Below, in pieces: positions 15,811-24,905 of a DNA stretch of 64,000 nucleotides (its first letter is position 1; every line of letters starts with the position of its first letter). The position numbers were made by a program, and so were the translations under genes. Origin of the DNA: Pseudolabrys sp. (GTDB lineage: Bacteria; Pseudomonadota; Alphaproteobacteria; Rhizobiales; Xanthobacteraceae); contig JAFIGS010000017.1 of the NCBI GenBank assembly GCA_017849615.1, positions 248,001 to 312,000 of the forward strand, in the 5' to 3' direction. The notes beneath the pieces were generated by a model. The model ran no database searches. It was not told where the DNA came from and was given only the letters and a program-made list of their open reading frames with translations.

Positions 15811-17211
15811 TTATCCGCCGCGCAGCAACCGCGCGGCCGATCGGCCGGCCAGCCGCCCCAGCGTGGTCGCCGTCAGCAGGCCATTGCCGGACAGGTAGCC
15901 CGCGGCCGTGTCGCCGGAGACGCCCGCGGCGGCACCACCAGCGGCGAACAGGTTCGCAAACAGTGAGCCGTCCTGACGCTGCACGCGCGCATCGCCATCG
16001 ACGACGAGACCGCCCTGGGTGTGAAACAGCGCGCCGGTGACCTTCACCGCATGGAACGGCGGCGTGAGCAGCTGTTTGTCCGAGAACGCGCGGCCGAAAC
16101 GATCGGTACCGTTGCGGGCTTTGAGTTCTTCGGTCTCTTTATATTCGGCGACCAGCACCTCCGCCGGAACGCGCATGCGCGCCGCAAGCTCGTCGAGAGT
16201 ATCGGCCGTCAGCAGCGCGCCGCCCTTCTCCGCCGCGCGGAAGTCCTCGAACTGCCGCGCAATCCCGGCAATCCGCGCGTCGAACACATCGAAGGCGATT
16301 TCGCCGGGCTGGCGCAGCACCTGCGCCGCCTGCTCCGAATAGCCATGCGTCTCATCGCTGAACCTGCGGCCCTGTGCATTGACCTGGAAGCCGCCTTCGG
16401 CAACCACCGCCCAGGTGATGAGAATATTGTGCGGCGTCGCCACCGAACCGTGGCCCTGATAGGCCGACAGATGCGAAAGCTGCGCCCCGAGCGCGCGGCC
16501 CCACAGCACCGCCTCGCCCTGATTGCCGGGATGGCCGAAATAGAGCGCATCCGCCATGTCCGGGATCAGTTCGCGCACCAGTGCGGCGTTGCCGCCATAG
16601 CCGTTGCAGGCGAGCACAAGCGCGTCGCAGCCGATCCTTTCACGCCCATCATCCGCACGCGTCAGCTCGATGCCGCGCATGCGGCCCTGCTCATCGGCGA
16701 ACAGAGTTTCGACGCGGCTCGCCGTCAGGATGGTAACGTCAGCAGCTTCCGCGGCGCTGCGCAGGCGGTCGATCAGTTCGGCGCCGGAGCGCGTCGGCAG
16801 GCCATGCATGCGCAGCGCGGAATGGCCGGGATAAGTGAAGTTGTCGATAACGTCGAACGGGAGGCCGTAAGCGTCGGCCAACCATTCGACCATCGGTCCC
16901 GCCTCGCGCGCGACGACTTCGACGATGGCCGCGTCGTTCTCGCCATGCGCCTTGCGCTGGATATCCTGCGCGAACAATTCGGCATTGTCGTCGATGGCCT
17001 TGGCGCGCTGGAAGCGCGTGCCCGCCGCCGGGATCAAACCCGCCGACAGAGCGGTCGAGCCGGCCGGCACGGCGTCGCGCTCGATCACGATCGGATCGGC
17101 GCCCACCTCCTTCGCCGCCAGCGCCGCGCACAAACCCGCCGCGCCGGCGCCGACGATGACCAGCGGCACCTCGGCGTCGAAACGCGCAGGCAGCGGCAGG
17201 ACCCGGCTCAT
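15811..17211 (-). CDS. FAD-dependent oxidoreductase, fumarate reductase/ketosteroid dehydrogenase-like
   Basis: A 466-residue flavoprotein with PLVIVGAGAAGLCAALAAKE at the N-terminus (FAD Rossmann motif), STALSAGLIPAAGT, a mid-protein HGSVATPHNILITWAVVAEG and a C-terminal GGLVVDGDARV, NLFAAGGAAAGVSG, GYLSGNGLLTATTLGR, the usual FAD-closing block of the fumarate reductase flavoprotein family. ATG 17211 overlaps the stop of the upstream gene by ATGA; the longer open frame upstream is antisense read-through. It is the last gene of the hydantoinase operon, so it may dehydrogenate a pathway intermediate. Confidence 0.83.
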   Translation of the reverse strand: MSRVLPLPARFDAEVPLVIVGAGAAGLCAALAAKEVGADPIVIERDAVPAGSTALSAGLIPAAGTRFQRAKAIDDNAELFAQDIQRKAHGENDAAIVEVVAREAGPMVEWLADAYGLPFDVIDNFTYPGHSALRMHGLPTRSGAELIDRLRSAAEAADVTILTASRVETLFADEQGRMRGIELTRADDGRERIGCDALVLACNGYGGNAALVRELIPDMADALYFGHPGNQGEAVLWGRALGAQLSHLSAYQGHGSVATPHNILITWAVVAEGGFQVNAQGRRFSDETHGYSEQAAQVLRQPGEIAFDVFDARIAGIARQFEDFRAAEKGGALLTADTLDELAARMRVPAEVLVAEYKETEELKARNGTDRFGRAFSDKQLLTPPFHAVKVTGALFHTQGGLVVDGDARVQRQDGSLFANLFAAGGAAAGVSGDTAAGYLSGNGLLTATTLGRLAGRSAARLLRGG

Positions 17212-17801
17212 CCGATGCTTTTCATCACCTCGGCAATAGTGGCGATATCGGCGACCGGCCGCAGGCCTTCGATCGCGGCTTTGTGCAAAGCCACAGTCGG
17301 CGCGGCGCAGCCGTCTTCCAGCACGGTGACCTCGATATCGCGCACATGGGCATCGCGCACCGTCGAGGCGACGCCGCCATTGGTGACGATGCCGCCGACG
17401 ATCAGCTTGTCGATGCCGAACTTGCGCAGCAGCCAGTCGAGGCGGCTCATGTAGAAGGCCGAGTAAGCCAGCTTCTCGACCGTGAAATCGAGCGGCTGCA
17501 ACTCCTCGGCCACCTGCTGGCCCCACGAACCCGGCAGGAAATCGCCCTTGCGCAGAAAGGGCCGCAGCTTTCTCAGATGCGACGAGATCATCGGCTCGCC
17601 ACCGCGGCCCGGCACCAGCGTGAACATCGTGCCGCCGACGACACCACCCTTCGCGCGCACGGCATCGGCCAGCGGCTTGAGCTTTGCCGGCAAGGCGGCG
17701 GCCTCGGCGCTGATGGCGCCGCCGCGCGCATAGGCACCGTTCGGATGGATGAAGTCGTTCTGCAGATCGACCAGCAGCAGCGCCGTTGTCTTTATGTTCA
17801 T
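17208..17801 (-). CDS. Isochorismatase-like hydrolase lacking the nucleophile Cys
   Basis: A 197-residue isochorismatase-fold protein of normal length. D12 (LLLVDLQNDF) and K110 (TVEKLAYSAF) of the usual triad are present, but the Cys position is G143 (IVTNGGVASTVRDA where IVTNVCVEST is typical). Cys-dependent amidase chemistry is therefore not expected; isochorismatases proper act on vinyl ethers without Cys, so hydrolysis of a different bond is possible. ATGA overlaps join it to hydantoinase A upstream and to the flavoprotein downstream, so it is certainly part of that operon. Confidence 0.83.
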   Translation of the reverse strand: MNIKTTALLLVDLQNDFIHPNGAYARGGAISAEAAALPAKLKPLADAVRAKGGVVGGTMFTLVPGRGGEPMISSHLRKLRPFLRKGDFLPGSWGQQVAEELQPLDFTVEKLAYSAFYMSRLDWLLRKFGIDKLIVGGIVTNGGVASTVRDAHVRDIEVTVLEDGCAAPTVALHKAAIEGLRPVADIATIAEVMKSIG

Positions 17802-19858
17802 GACTTGCGCTCCACGACGAGATTGCCAAGCGCATCGACGCGGCCGGCGAGGTCCGGATCGATGAAGATGGTGGCGTCAGGCTGCTCCAGCACCGCCGGG
17901 CCTTCGATCAGCGCATTCGCCGGCAGGTCGAGCCGCGACCACACTTTGGCATCGTGCCATGCGCCGCCGTGAAACACCTTGCGGGTGCCTTTCGCGGCTT
18001 TGTCGAGCGAGGCGTCGGCGTCCGGCGCAAAGGCCGTGAGATCGAAGGCCGGGCGGCGGCCGACCGCCGCGGTGCGCAACGACACGATGCGCGTCGGAAT
18101 GCCCGGCAGCAACCGGCTGAAGGCGGCCTCATAGGTCTTGTCGAAGGCGGCGCGAATCGCGGCTTCGGTAATGCCTGTGCCGGCCTCACCGAATGTCACC
18201 GGCAGCGGCACCGCCACCGTATGCGTCTGGCCGAGATAATGCATGTCGAGCTCGAACAGCACATCGACGCGCTCGACGGCGATGCCGGCGGCATCCACCA
18301 CGGCTTTGGCTTCCTTGCCGGCCGTGACCATGCGCGCATCGAGCGCGGCCATGTCGAGACCGTCGACCATCAGATTGACGGTCTGCACCTGATCGTGGCG
18401 CAGATCGGCGATGACGCAGCCCAGCGCCGAAGTGACGCCGGGGAAGCGCGGCACCAGCGCGCCCTTGAGCCCGATCTCCTTGACCAGCGCGCTGACATGC
18501 AGCGCGCCGCCGCCGCCGAACGGCATGGCGACGAACTTGCCCGGATCGTGTCCGCGCTCGATGGAGACGAGGCGAATGGCGCCGGCCATGCGCGCATCGG
18601 CGACGCGGACGATGGCTTCGGCCGCCGCCATCACGTCGATGCTGAGCGGCTTTGCGACATGCTTCTCGATGGCGCGCTTGGCCGCCTCGACATCGAGCGC
18701 GGCGAGCTTGCCGCCGATCGGCCGCGCCGCATTGATGCGGCCGAGCACGACATGGGCGTCGGTCAAGGTCGGGCGCTCATTGCCCTGCCCGTAGCACACC
18801 GGGCCCGGCACCGAGCCGGCGCTTTCCGGCCCGACCTGCAACAGGCCGCCGCGGTCGACCCAGGCGATGGAGCCGCCGCCGGCGCCGATGGTGGTGATCT
18901 CGATCATCGGCGTGCGGATGACCATGCCGAAGTCGATGGTGGTCTGCGCCGCCAGCGACGGCTTGCCGCCGGCGACCAGCGACACGTCGAACGAGGTGCC
19001 GCCGAGATCGCCGGTGATGATGTTGTCGTGGCCGGCCGCGCGGGCAATCGCCGCCGCGGCGATGACGCCGGCCGCCGGGCCCGACAAGGCCGTGCGCACC
19101 GGCAGACGGCGCGCCGTCTTGGTCGACATCACGCCGCCGTTCGATTGCACGATGTGGAACGTGCCCTTGAACTTGTTGTCGTCGAGCGCCTTCTCCAGCC
19201 GCGCCAGATAAGCGGCGACGCCGGGCTGCAGATAGGCGTTGAGCCCGGTGGTCGAGGCCCGCTCGAACTCGCGGATCTCCGGCAGCACCTGGTGCGAGGC
19301 CGAGACATGCTCGTTATGCCAGACCGCCTGCGCCGCCTCGAAGGCGCGCTTCTCGTTGTCGGCATTGGCATAGGCATTGATGAAGATGATGGCGAGCGCC
19401 TGCGCGCCCTTCGCCTTCAGCTCTTCCGCCGCACGGCGCACCGCATCGACGTCGACCGCCGTGCGGACCGTGCCGTTCGACAAAGTGCGCTCGTCGACTT
19501 CGAGGCGAAGATCGCGGTCGGCGATCGGCGTAAAATTGCCCCACAGGCCCCAGGTCTGGCGGCGATCGCGGCGGCGCATTTCCAGCACGTCGCGGAAGCC
19601 GCGCGTGGTGATGACGCCGACGCGGGTGCCCTTGCGTTCCAACAGCATGTTGGTGCCGACCGTGGTGCCATGCACGATCGAGCCGAAGGTCTTGACGTCG
19701 CCCAGCGTTTCCAGGCCCTGCATGAAGCCGGCGGCCTCGTTGCCGCGGTTCGACGGCACCTTGGCGGTGCGGAAGGCGCGCGCCGCCTCGTCGAACAGGA
19801 ACAGATCAGTGAAGGTGCCGCCGACATCGACGCCGACGATGGCTTTCTTCTGGCTCAT
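17798..19858 (-). CDS. hyuA: Hydantoinase/oxoprolinase family protein, subunit A
   Basis: A 686-residue ATP-binding subunit of the hydantoinase A/5-oxoprolinase/acetone carboxylase superfamily. The N-terminus AIVGVDVGGTFTDLFLFDE is the actin/Hsp70-like phosphate loop; GSIVHGTTVGTNMLLERKG and TGDLGGTSFDVSLVAGG are the next nucleotide-binding blocks, and GAGGGSIAWVDRGGLLQVGP and AMPFGGGGALHVSALVKEIG complete the domain. The family couples ATP hydrolysis to opening cyclic amides (hydantoins, 5-oxoproline, caprolactam) or to ketone carboxylation. Size and the ATGA overlap with subunit B indicate a normal two-subunit enzyme. Confidence 0.9.
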   Translation of the reverse strand: MSQKKAIVGVDVGGTFTDLFLFDEAARAFRTAKVPSNRGNEAAGFMQGLETLGDVKTFGSIVHGTTVGTNMLLERKGTRVGVITTRGFRDVLEMRRRDRRQTWGLWGNFTPIADRDLRLEVDERTLSNGTVRTAVDVDAVRRAAEELKAKGAQALAIIFINAYANADNEKRAFEAAQAVWHNEHVSASHQVLPEIREFERASTTGLNAYLQPGVAAYLARLEKALDDNKFKGTFHIVQSNGGVMSTKTARRLPVRTALSGPAAGVIAAAAIARAAGHDNIITGDLGGTSFDVSLVAGGKPSLAAQTTIDFGMVIRTPMIEITTIGAGGGSIAWVDRGGLLQVGPESAGSVPGPVCYGQGNERPTLTDAHVVLGRINAARPIGGKLAALDVEAAKRAIEKHVAKPLSIDVMAAAEAIVRVADARMAGAIRLVSIERGHDPGKFVAMPFGGGGALHVSALVKEIGLKGALVPRFPGVTSALGCVIADLRHDQVQTVNLMVDGLDMAALDARMVTAGKEAKAVVDAAGIAVERVDVLFELDMHYLGQTHTVAVPLPVTFGEAGTGITEAAIRAAFDKTYEAAFSRLLPGIPTRIVSLRTAAVGRRPAFDLTAFAPDADASLDKAAKGTRKVFHGGAWHDAKVWSRLDLPANALIEGPAVLEQPDATIFIDPDLAGRVDALGNLVVERKS

Positions 19859-21594
19859 GCGCGCACCTTTCCGCGCAGCCTGGCCGTCGCGCCGTCATCG
19901 ACCGTGCCGTCGGATTTGAGCGCGACGCCGTAATCGCTCGCCGCCCGGTCACGCGACACGTAGCCAAGCGCGACGTCGTGGGCGACGCGGGCCGGCTCGC
20001 GTTTCATCGGGTCGCCGAAGCCGCCGCCGCCCGGCGTTTCCAGACGCACGCGCTGGCCGCGCCTGATGCGCACGTCGGTGATCTTGGAGACGAGGTCCGG
20101 CGAGCGCTCGCCGCTTTCGCTGTCGAAGAAGAAGCGGTTGAGCGCCGCGCTCTTGCCGCCATTGACGCCGAAGGGCGGAAACTTGCCGCGCTCGCCGAGC
20201 AGGAACACGTCGGTGTCGCCCTCGTTCAGCGCCTCGATTTCATAGATCGCGCCGCAGCCGCCGCGGTTGAAGCCGGGGCCGGCCGAGTCGGCACGCAGAG
20301 CCCACTGCGTGAACATGATCGGGTAAAGCGACTCCAGGATTTCCGCCGGCGGAATGGTCGCGGTGGAGATCGGGTTGTTGCCGTGGTTGAGGCCGTCGCC
20401 TTCCGGATTGCCGCCGAGGCCGCCGCCGAAGAAGCAGAACATCACCCAGCGCTTGTGATCGGCCCGCCAGCCGGCGAGCGACAGCGCGTTGATGGTCGCA
20501 TAGGGGCTGCCATTGGCGCGCTCCGGCGCAGCCTTGGCGAAAGCCCCGAACACGGTGTCGATGACGCGCAGGATGGTTTCGGTGTAGCCGCCGACCGGCT
20601 TGGGCGCCGAGACGCCGAGCAGCGTCGTATCGGGAATGACGAATTCGATCGGCGCGAGGCACCCGGCATTGGCCGGCACGTCGGTGAACAGGTGCTTGAG
20701 CGCGACATAGCAGCAGGCCACTGCGGTGGAGCGCGCAATGTTGAGCGGCCCGCGGCATGGCGGCGCCGAGCGCGAGAAATCGAGCGTCATGCGGTCGCCG
20801 GCGATGGTCAGGTCGAGCGCGATGCGCAACGGCTCGTCGCTGATGCCGTCATTGTCGAGGAAATCGTCGTATGAATAAGTGCCGTCCGGCAGGGCGGCGA
20901 TATTGGCGCGCATCAACGCCTCGGCGCGCGCCGATAAAGCCTGCATGACAGCCGCGACGGTGTCGTCGCCGTATTCGTCGAGCAGAGCATGGACCCGCTG
21001 CTCGCCGAGCTGCAGCGCGTTGAGCTGGCCGTTGAGATCGCCCCAGTTCGATTGCGGCACCCGCGAATTGGCGGCAAGGATGTCGGCGACGTCCTGCTGG
21101 AACACGCCGGCACGCACGATCTTCACCGGCGGCACGCGGAAGCCTTCCTGAAAGCTCTCCGTCGCCTTGGCGTTGAAATTGCCCGGCACATTGCCGCCGA
21201 CATCGAGCCAGTGGCCGACCGAGGCGAGCCAGGCGAACACCTTGCCCTTGCGCATCACCGGGCGCACCAGGCGGAAGTCGTTGAGATGCGTGCCGCCATC
21301 ATAGGGATCGTTGAAGAGATAGATGTCGCCCTCTTCAAGGTCGCCCTGCGCCCTGGCCTTGTCGATCACCGCCTTCACGGCGAAGGCCATGGCGCCGACG
21401 AAGATCGGCAGGCCCGACATGCCCTGCACCAGGGTCGCGCCGGTCTCGGCGTGATAGAGGCCGTGGCAGGCGTCGTGCGCCTCGGCGATGATCGGATTGA
21501 AGGCCGAACGGAACAGCGTGGCGTCCATCTCGTCGGCGATTTGCACCAGACGGCCATTGAGCACCGCGAGCGTGACCGGATCGAGCGTGCGCAT
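19855..21594 (-). CDS. hyuB: Hydantoinase/oxoprolinase family protein, subunit B
   Basis: About 579 residues from ATG 21594. The conserved start reads LDPVTLAVLNGRLVQIADEM, followed by GDIYLFNDPYDGGTHLND, the block AINALSLAGWRADHKRWVMF and the C-terminal VRLETPGGGGFGDPMKREP typical of hydantoinase B. A start 33 bases upstream is possible but would overlap the lyase gene; ATG 21594 gives an ATGA overlap with the lyase stop. It forms a complex with subunit A; the substrate is unknown, likely a lactam, cyclic imide or hydantoin. Confidence 0.9.
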   Translation of the reverse strand: MRTLDPVTLAVLNGRLVQIADEMDATLFRSAFNPIIAEAHDACHGLYHAETGATLVQGMSGLPIFVGAMAFAVKAVIDKARAQGDLEEGDIYLFNDPYDGGTHLNDFRLVRPVMRKGKVFAWLASVGHWLDVGGNVPGNFNAKATESFQEGFRVPPVKIVRAGVFQQDVADILAANSRVPQSNWGDLNGQLNALQLGEQRVHALLDEYGDDTVAAVMQALSARAEALMRANIAALPDGTYSYDDFLDNDGISDEPLRIALDLTIAGDRMTLDFSRSAPPCRGPLNIARSTAVACCYVALKHLFTDVPANAGCLAPIEFVIPDTTLLGVSAPKPVGGYTETILRVIDTVFGAFAKAAPERANGSPYATINALSLAGWRADHKRWVMFCFFGGGLGGNPEGDGLNHGNNPISTATIPPAEILESLYPIMFTQWALRADSAGPGFNRGGCGAIYEIEALNEGDTDVFLLGERGKFPPFGVNGGKSAALNRFFFDSESGERSPDLVSKITDVRIRRGQRVRLETPGGGGFGDPMKREPARVAHDVALGYVSRDRAASDYGVALKSDGTVDDGATARLRGKVRA

Positions 21595-22478
21595 CAGTTC
21601 TTGCCCGGCTTGTAGTCGGCGTACCATTTGCCGCGCTCTAAGGTCTCCGGCGTGCCGATCAGATCGTTGAGCGCGTTGAAGTCGAACATGCGGTCGCGGA
21701 AAGCGTCGGTGGTTCCCTGCGCGTGAAGCGTGGCGTAAAAGTCCTGCGCCGCCCTGGCGATGGCGCGGACGATACCGCCGGGGAAAATGACGAAGGAAAA
21801 GCCGATCTTCTCCAGCTCATGCGCCGGCACGATCGGGGTCTTGCCGCCTTCCACCATGTTGGCCATCAGCGGCAGGCCCTTGCCGACGCTCTCGACAACG
21901 CGCGCGAGTTCACCGCGCTCGCGCGGCGCCTCAATGAACAGCATGTCGGCGCCGGCCTCGCGATAGATGGCGACGCGCTCCACGGCGCTGTCGAAGCCCT
22001 CCACCGCCACGGCATCGGTGCGGGCGATGATAAGAGTGTCGCGCGATTGACGCGCATCGACCGCGGCCTTGATCTTGCCGGCCATTTCCATCGCCGGGAT
22101 CAGCGTCTTGTCGTCGAGATGGCCGCAGCGCTTGGGGAAATCCTGATCCTCGAGCTGGATGGCGCTGGCGCCGGCGCGCTCCAGAAGGCGCACAGTGCGC
22201 TCGACATTGAGCGCATTGCCATAGCCGGTGTCGGCATCGACCACGAGATAGGCGCCGACCCGGTCGCGGATCAGCGTCACGGTATCGACGACCTCGCTCA
22301 GCGAAACGAGGCCGATGTCGGGCCGGCCGAGCTTGGTGTAGGCAATCGCCGCGCCGGAGACATACATCGCCTCGAAGCCGGCCTGATCGGCGATCAGCGC
22401 CGTGAGCGGATCATAGACGCCCGGCGCCACCAGGATCGGCGGCCGCGACAGGCGCGCGCGCAAGTTCTTGTCAGTCAT
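21594..22478 (-). CDS. Isocitrate lyase/PEP mutase-family C-C lyase
   Basis: A 294-residue TIM-barrel enzyme of the isocitrate lyase/phosphoenolpyruvate mutase superfamily. Metal and substrate blocks are APGVYDPLTALIADQAGFEA, VVDADTGYGNALNV, AIQLEDQDFPKRCGHL (the KRCGH lid motif of true lyases) and FIEAPRERGEL. The KRCGH Cys indicates a lyase and not a PEP mutase; relatives cleave 2-methylisocitrate, 2,3-dimethylmalate or decarboxylate oxaloacetate. Between the transporter and hydantoinase genes, it should finish the pathway by releasing pyruvate or a similar keto acid (inference). Confidence 0.85.
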   Translation of the reverse strand: MTDKNLRARLSRPPILVAPGVYDPLTALIADQAGFEAMYVSGAAIAYTKLGRPDIGLVSLSEVVDTVTLIRDRVGAYLVVDADTGYGNALNVERTVRLLERAGASAIQLEDQDFPKRCGHLDDKTLIPAMEMAGKIKAAVDARQSRDTLIIARTDAVAVEGFDSAVERVAIYREAGADMLFIEAPRERGELARVVESVGKGLPLMANMVEGGKTPIVPAHELEKIGFSFVIFPGGIVRAIARAAQDFYATLHAQGTTDAFRDRMFDFNALNDLIGTPETLERGKWYADYKPGKN

Positions 22479-22481
22479 GCA

Positions 22482-23192
22482 TCATAGTCCCAGATAGGTC
22501 CGTTTAAGTTCGGGATCGGCCGCGATCTGGCCGGCCGGTCCGGACATGGCGAACTGGCCTTCGGCCAGGATGTAGGCGCGATCGGCGACTTCGAGGCTCT
22601 GCACCACGTTCTGCTCGACCAGCAGAACCGACACGCCGTCGGCATGAATGCGCTTGATGAGGCCGAACAGTTCCTCGACCAGCAGCGGCGACAGGCCGAG
22701 CGACGGCTCATCAAGAATGAGCAGTTTCGGCTCGGCCATCAGGCCACGGCCGATGGCCAGCATCTGCTGTTCGCCGCCGGACAGCGTGCCGGCATATTGC
22801 GAAGCGCGCTCGCGCAGCCGCGGGAAGATGGAGAACACCCGCTCCCGGTTCTGCGCCCGGCGCGGCTTGCCGCGGGCGTAGCTGCCGAGGTCGAGATTCT
22901 CGCGCACGCTCAGATTGGGAAACACGCGCCGGCCTTCCGGCACATGGATGAGGCCGCACGCGACGATGGCGGCGCAGCTCTCGCGCTCGATCGGCGCGCC
23001 GTCGAAACGAATGGCCCCTGCCCGGGCGCGCAGCACGCCGGACAAGGTCCGGTTCAGCGTCGATTTGCCGACGCCGTTCGAGCCGAGCACGGTGACGATC
23101 TCGCCCGCGTTCACAACGAGGTCGAGGCCACGCAGCACTTCGGTTTCGCCGTAACCGGCGCGGAGCCCTTCGATGGCGAGCAGCGCGCTCAT
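22482..23192 (-). CDS. ABC transporter ATP-binding protein, LivF family
   Basis: A 236-residue ATPase of the branched-chain amino acid-type (HAAT) importers. Walker A GSNGVGKSTL, signature LSGGEQQMLAIGRGLMAEP, Walker B LLILDEPSLGLSP, H-loop LLVEQNV. The VPEGRRVFPNLSVRENL block is typical of LivF. It overlaps LivG by ATGA and is followed by the lyase after 3 bp. These importers carry not only amino acids but also aromatic acids, amides and urea. Confidence 0.9.
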   Translation of the reverse strand: MSALLAIEGLRAGYGETEVLRGLDLVVNAGEIVTVLGSNGVGKSTLNRTLSGVLRARAGAIRFDGAPIERESCAAIVACGLIHVPEGRRVFPNLSVRENLDLGSYARGKPRRAQNRERVFSIFPRLRERASQYAGTLSGGEQQMLAIGRGLMAEPKLLILDEPSLGLSPLLVEELFGLIKRIHADGVSVLLVEQNVVQSLEVADRAYILAEGQFAMSGPAGQIAADPELKRTYLGL

Positions 23193-23938
23193 GACGACAC
23201 CGTCGCGAGCCGGACTGCCGCACCATGGCCGAGATACGCCTCGATCACCGCCCGGTCGGCGGCTACGGCTTCCGGCGTGCCCTCGGCGATGAGGCGGCCC
23301 TCGGCAAGCACGAAGACCTGCTCGGCCAGACTCATCACCGCCTGCATGACGTGTTCGATCATCAGCACCGTGATGCCGCGCCTCTGCAGGCCGCGGATCA
23401 CCGGAATGATGTCGCGGATTTCCGACGGATTGAGACCCGCCAGGACCTCGTCGAGGAGCAGCAGCTTCGGCTCGGTCGCCAGGGCCTTGGCGAGTTCAAG
23501 CCGTTTGCGACCGGCGACGGTCAAGGTGTCGGCCGGCGCGTCGAGCACCGGCTCGAGACCGACTTCGCGCGCGACCTTCTCTGCCGCAGCCATGGCGTCG
23601 TCGCGGCGCGGGTGCCGCAAATAGGCGCCCACACGGATGTTCTCGCGCACCGTCAGGCCGGCGAAGGGTTGCACGATCTGGAAGGTGCGGCCGATGCCGC
23701 GCCGCGCCAGTTTGTGCGACGGCTCGCCGGTGACGTCGCGGCCGTCATAGTAGATTTCGCCTTCGCTCGGCCTGAGGAAACCGGAGATGAGCGAGAACAA
23801 GGTCGTCTTGCCGGCGCCATTCGGGCCGATCAGCGCGGTGATGCTGCCCTCGCGCACATTCATCGATACGCCGCCGACGGCGAGCAGGCCACCGAACCGC
23901 CGCGAAACACCCCGCAGATCGAGCAACGGTTCAGCCAC
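23189..23938 (-). CDS. ABC transporter ATP-binding protein, LivG family
   Basis: A 249-residue ATPase partner of LivF. Walker A GPNGAGKTTLFSLISGFL, GRTFQIVQPFAGLTVRENI (LivG-type Q-loop), a signature reading TVAGRKRLELAKALATEP in place of LSGGQ, Walker B LLLLDEVLAGLNPSE, and the H-loop MIEHVM. The degenerate signature is common in LivG. Its first codons overlap the end of the LivM gene by 8 bp. Confidence 0.9.
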   Translation of the reverse strand: MAEPLLDLRGVSRRFGGLLAVGGVSMNVREGSITALIGPNGAGKTTLFSLISGFLRPSEGEIYYDGRDVTGEPSHKLARRGIGRTFQIVQPFAGLTVRENIRVGAYLRHPRRDDAMAAAEKVAREVGLEPVLDAPADTLTVAGRKRLELAKALATEPKLLLLDEVLAGLNPSEIRDIIPVIRGLQRRGITVLMIEHVMQAVMSLAEQVFVLAEGRLIAEGTPEAVAADRAVIEAYLGHGAAVRLATVSS

Positions 23939-24905
23939 GGCGTACCTCCGCGGCGGGGCGCCTGAACTTGCCCAGCAAGGTCTTACGCAAGCCGATGATG
24001 CCGCTCGGCGAGAACCACACGACGGCGATCAGCACCATGCCGAACACGACGAGATCGAGCCCCGGCGCATGGCCGGTGATCAGCAAGGCGCCCTCGCCCA
24101 GCGCCCGCACCACCAGCGCGCCAACCAGCGGCCCGAAGATGGTGCCGGCGCCGCCGATGATCGGCGTCAACAGCGCCTCGACCGAAATCCAGGTGCCGTA
24201 GGCGATATGAGAATCGACGAACAGGAAATACTGCACATAGAAGCAGCCGGCCGCGGCGGTGACGACGCCGGAAATGACCATCGCGCCTAGCTTGACCGTT
24301 AGCGCATTGACGCCGAGTGCGCGGGCGGCGTCCTCATTCTCGCGCACCGCGATCAGCCAGGCGCCAAAGCGCGAGCGCTCGATCAGCCACGTTATGATCA
24401 ACGCCGCCGCGACCAGCGACAGGATGAGCCAGTAGAACACCGCGCGGCTCTGGAACTGCATCGCCGAGAAGCGCATGTCGAGATTGACCAAGGTGCCGAC
24501 GCCCGCGCCGGTGATCGGCGCGACGCTGGCGACGATGCGCAGCACTTCGGCGAAGGCCAGCGTCACCAGCGCGAAGTATGAGCCACGCAGGCCGGCGCGG
24601 AAGGCCAGCCAGCCGACAACAGTCCCAACAACCGCCCCCGCGACCATGCCGCAACCGAAGGCCAGCCAGGCATTGACGCCGTACTTCACCTGCAGGATCG
24701 CGGTGACGTAGGCGCCGGTGCCGAAGAAGATGGCGTGGCCGAACGAATACTGCCCGCCATAGCCGCCGAGGATGTTCCAGCCCTGCCCGGCCAGCGCCAA
24801 CATCAGCGTCACGACGAGGAAGTTGAGGACGACATTGGACTGCACGAACAGCGGCAGCACCGCGAGCGCGACAATGACGAGCGCGACAGGCACAAACGAC
24901 TTCAT
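23931..24905 (-). CDS. ABC transporter permease, LivM family
   Basis: A 324-residue inner-membrane permease with about eight to nine hydrophobic helices and the LivM signature ENEDAARALGVNALTVKLGAM. GGYGGQYSFGHAIFFGTGAY and PIIGGAGTIFGPLVGA are conserved permease blocks. ATG 24905 was chosen: it forms an ATGA overlap with LivH and starts the first membrane helix; the longer open frame is antisense to LivH. It pairs with LivH to form the channel. Confidence 0.9.
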   Translation of the reverse strand: MKSFVPVALVIVALAVLPLFVQSNVVLNFLVVTLMLALAGQGWNILGGYGGQYSFGHAIFFGTGAYVTAILQVKYGVNAWLAFGCGMVAGAVVGTVVGWLAFRAGLRGSYFALVTLAFAEVLRIVASVAPITGAGVGTLVNLDMRFSAMQFQSRAVFYWLILSLVAAALIITWLIERSRFGAWLIAVRENEDAARALGVNALTVKLGAMVISGVVTAAAGCFYVQYFLFVDSHIAYGTWISVEALLTPIIGGAGTIFGPLVGALVVRALGEGALLITGHAPGLDLVVFGMVLIAVVWFSPSGIIGLRKTLLGKFRRPAAEVRRG

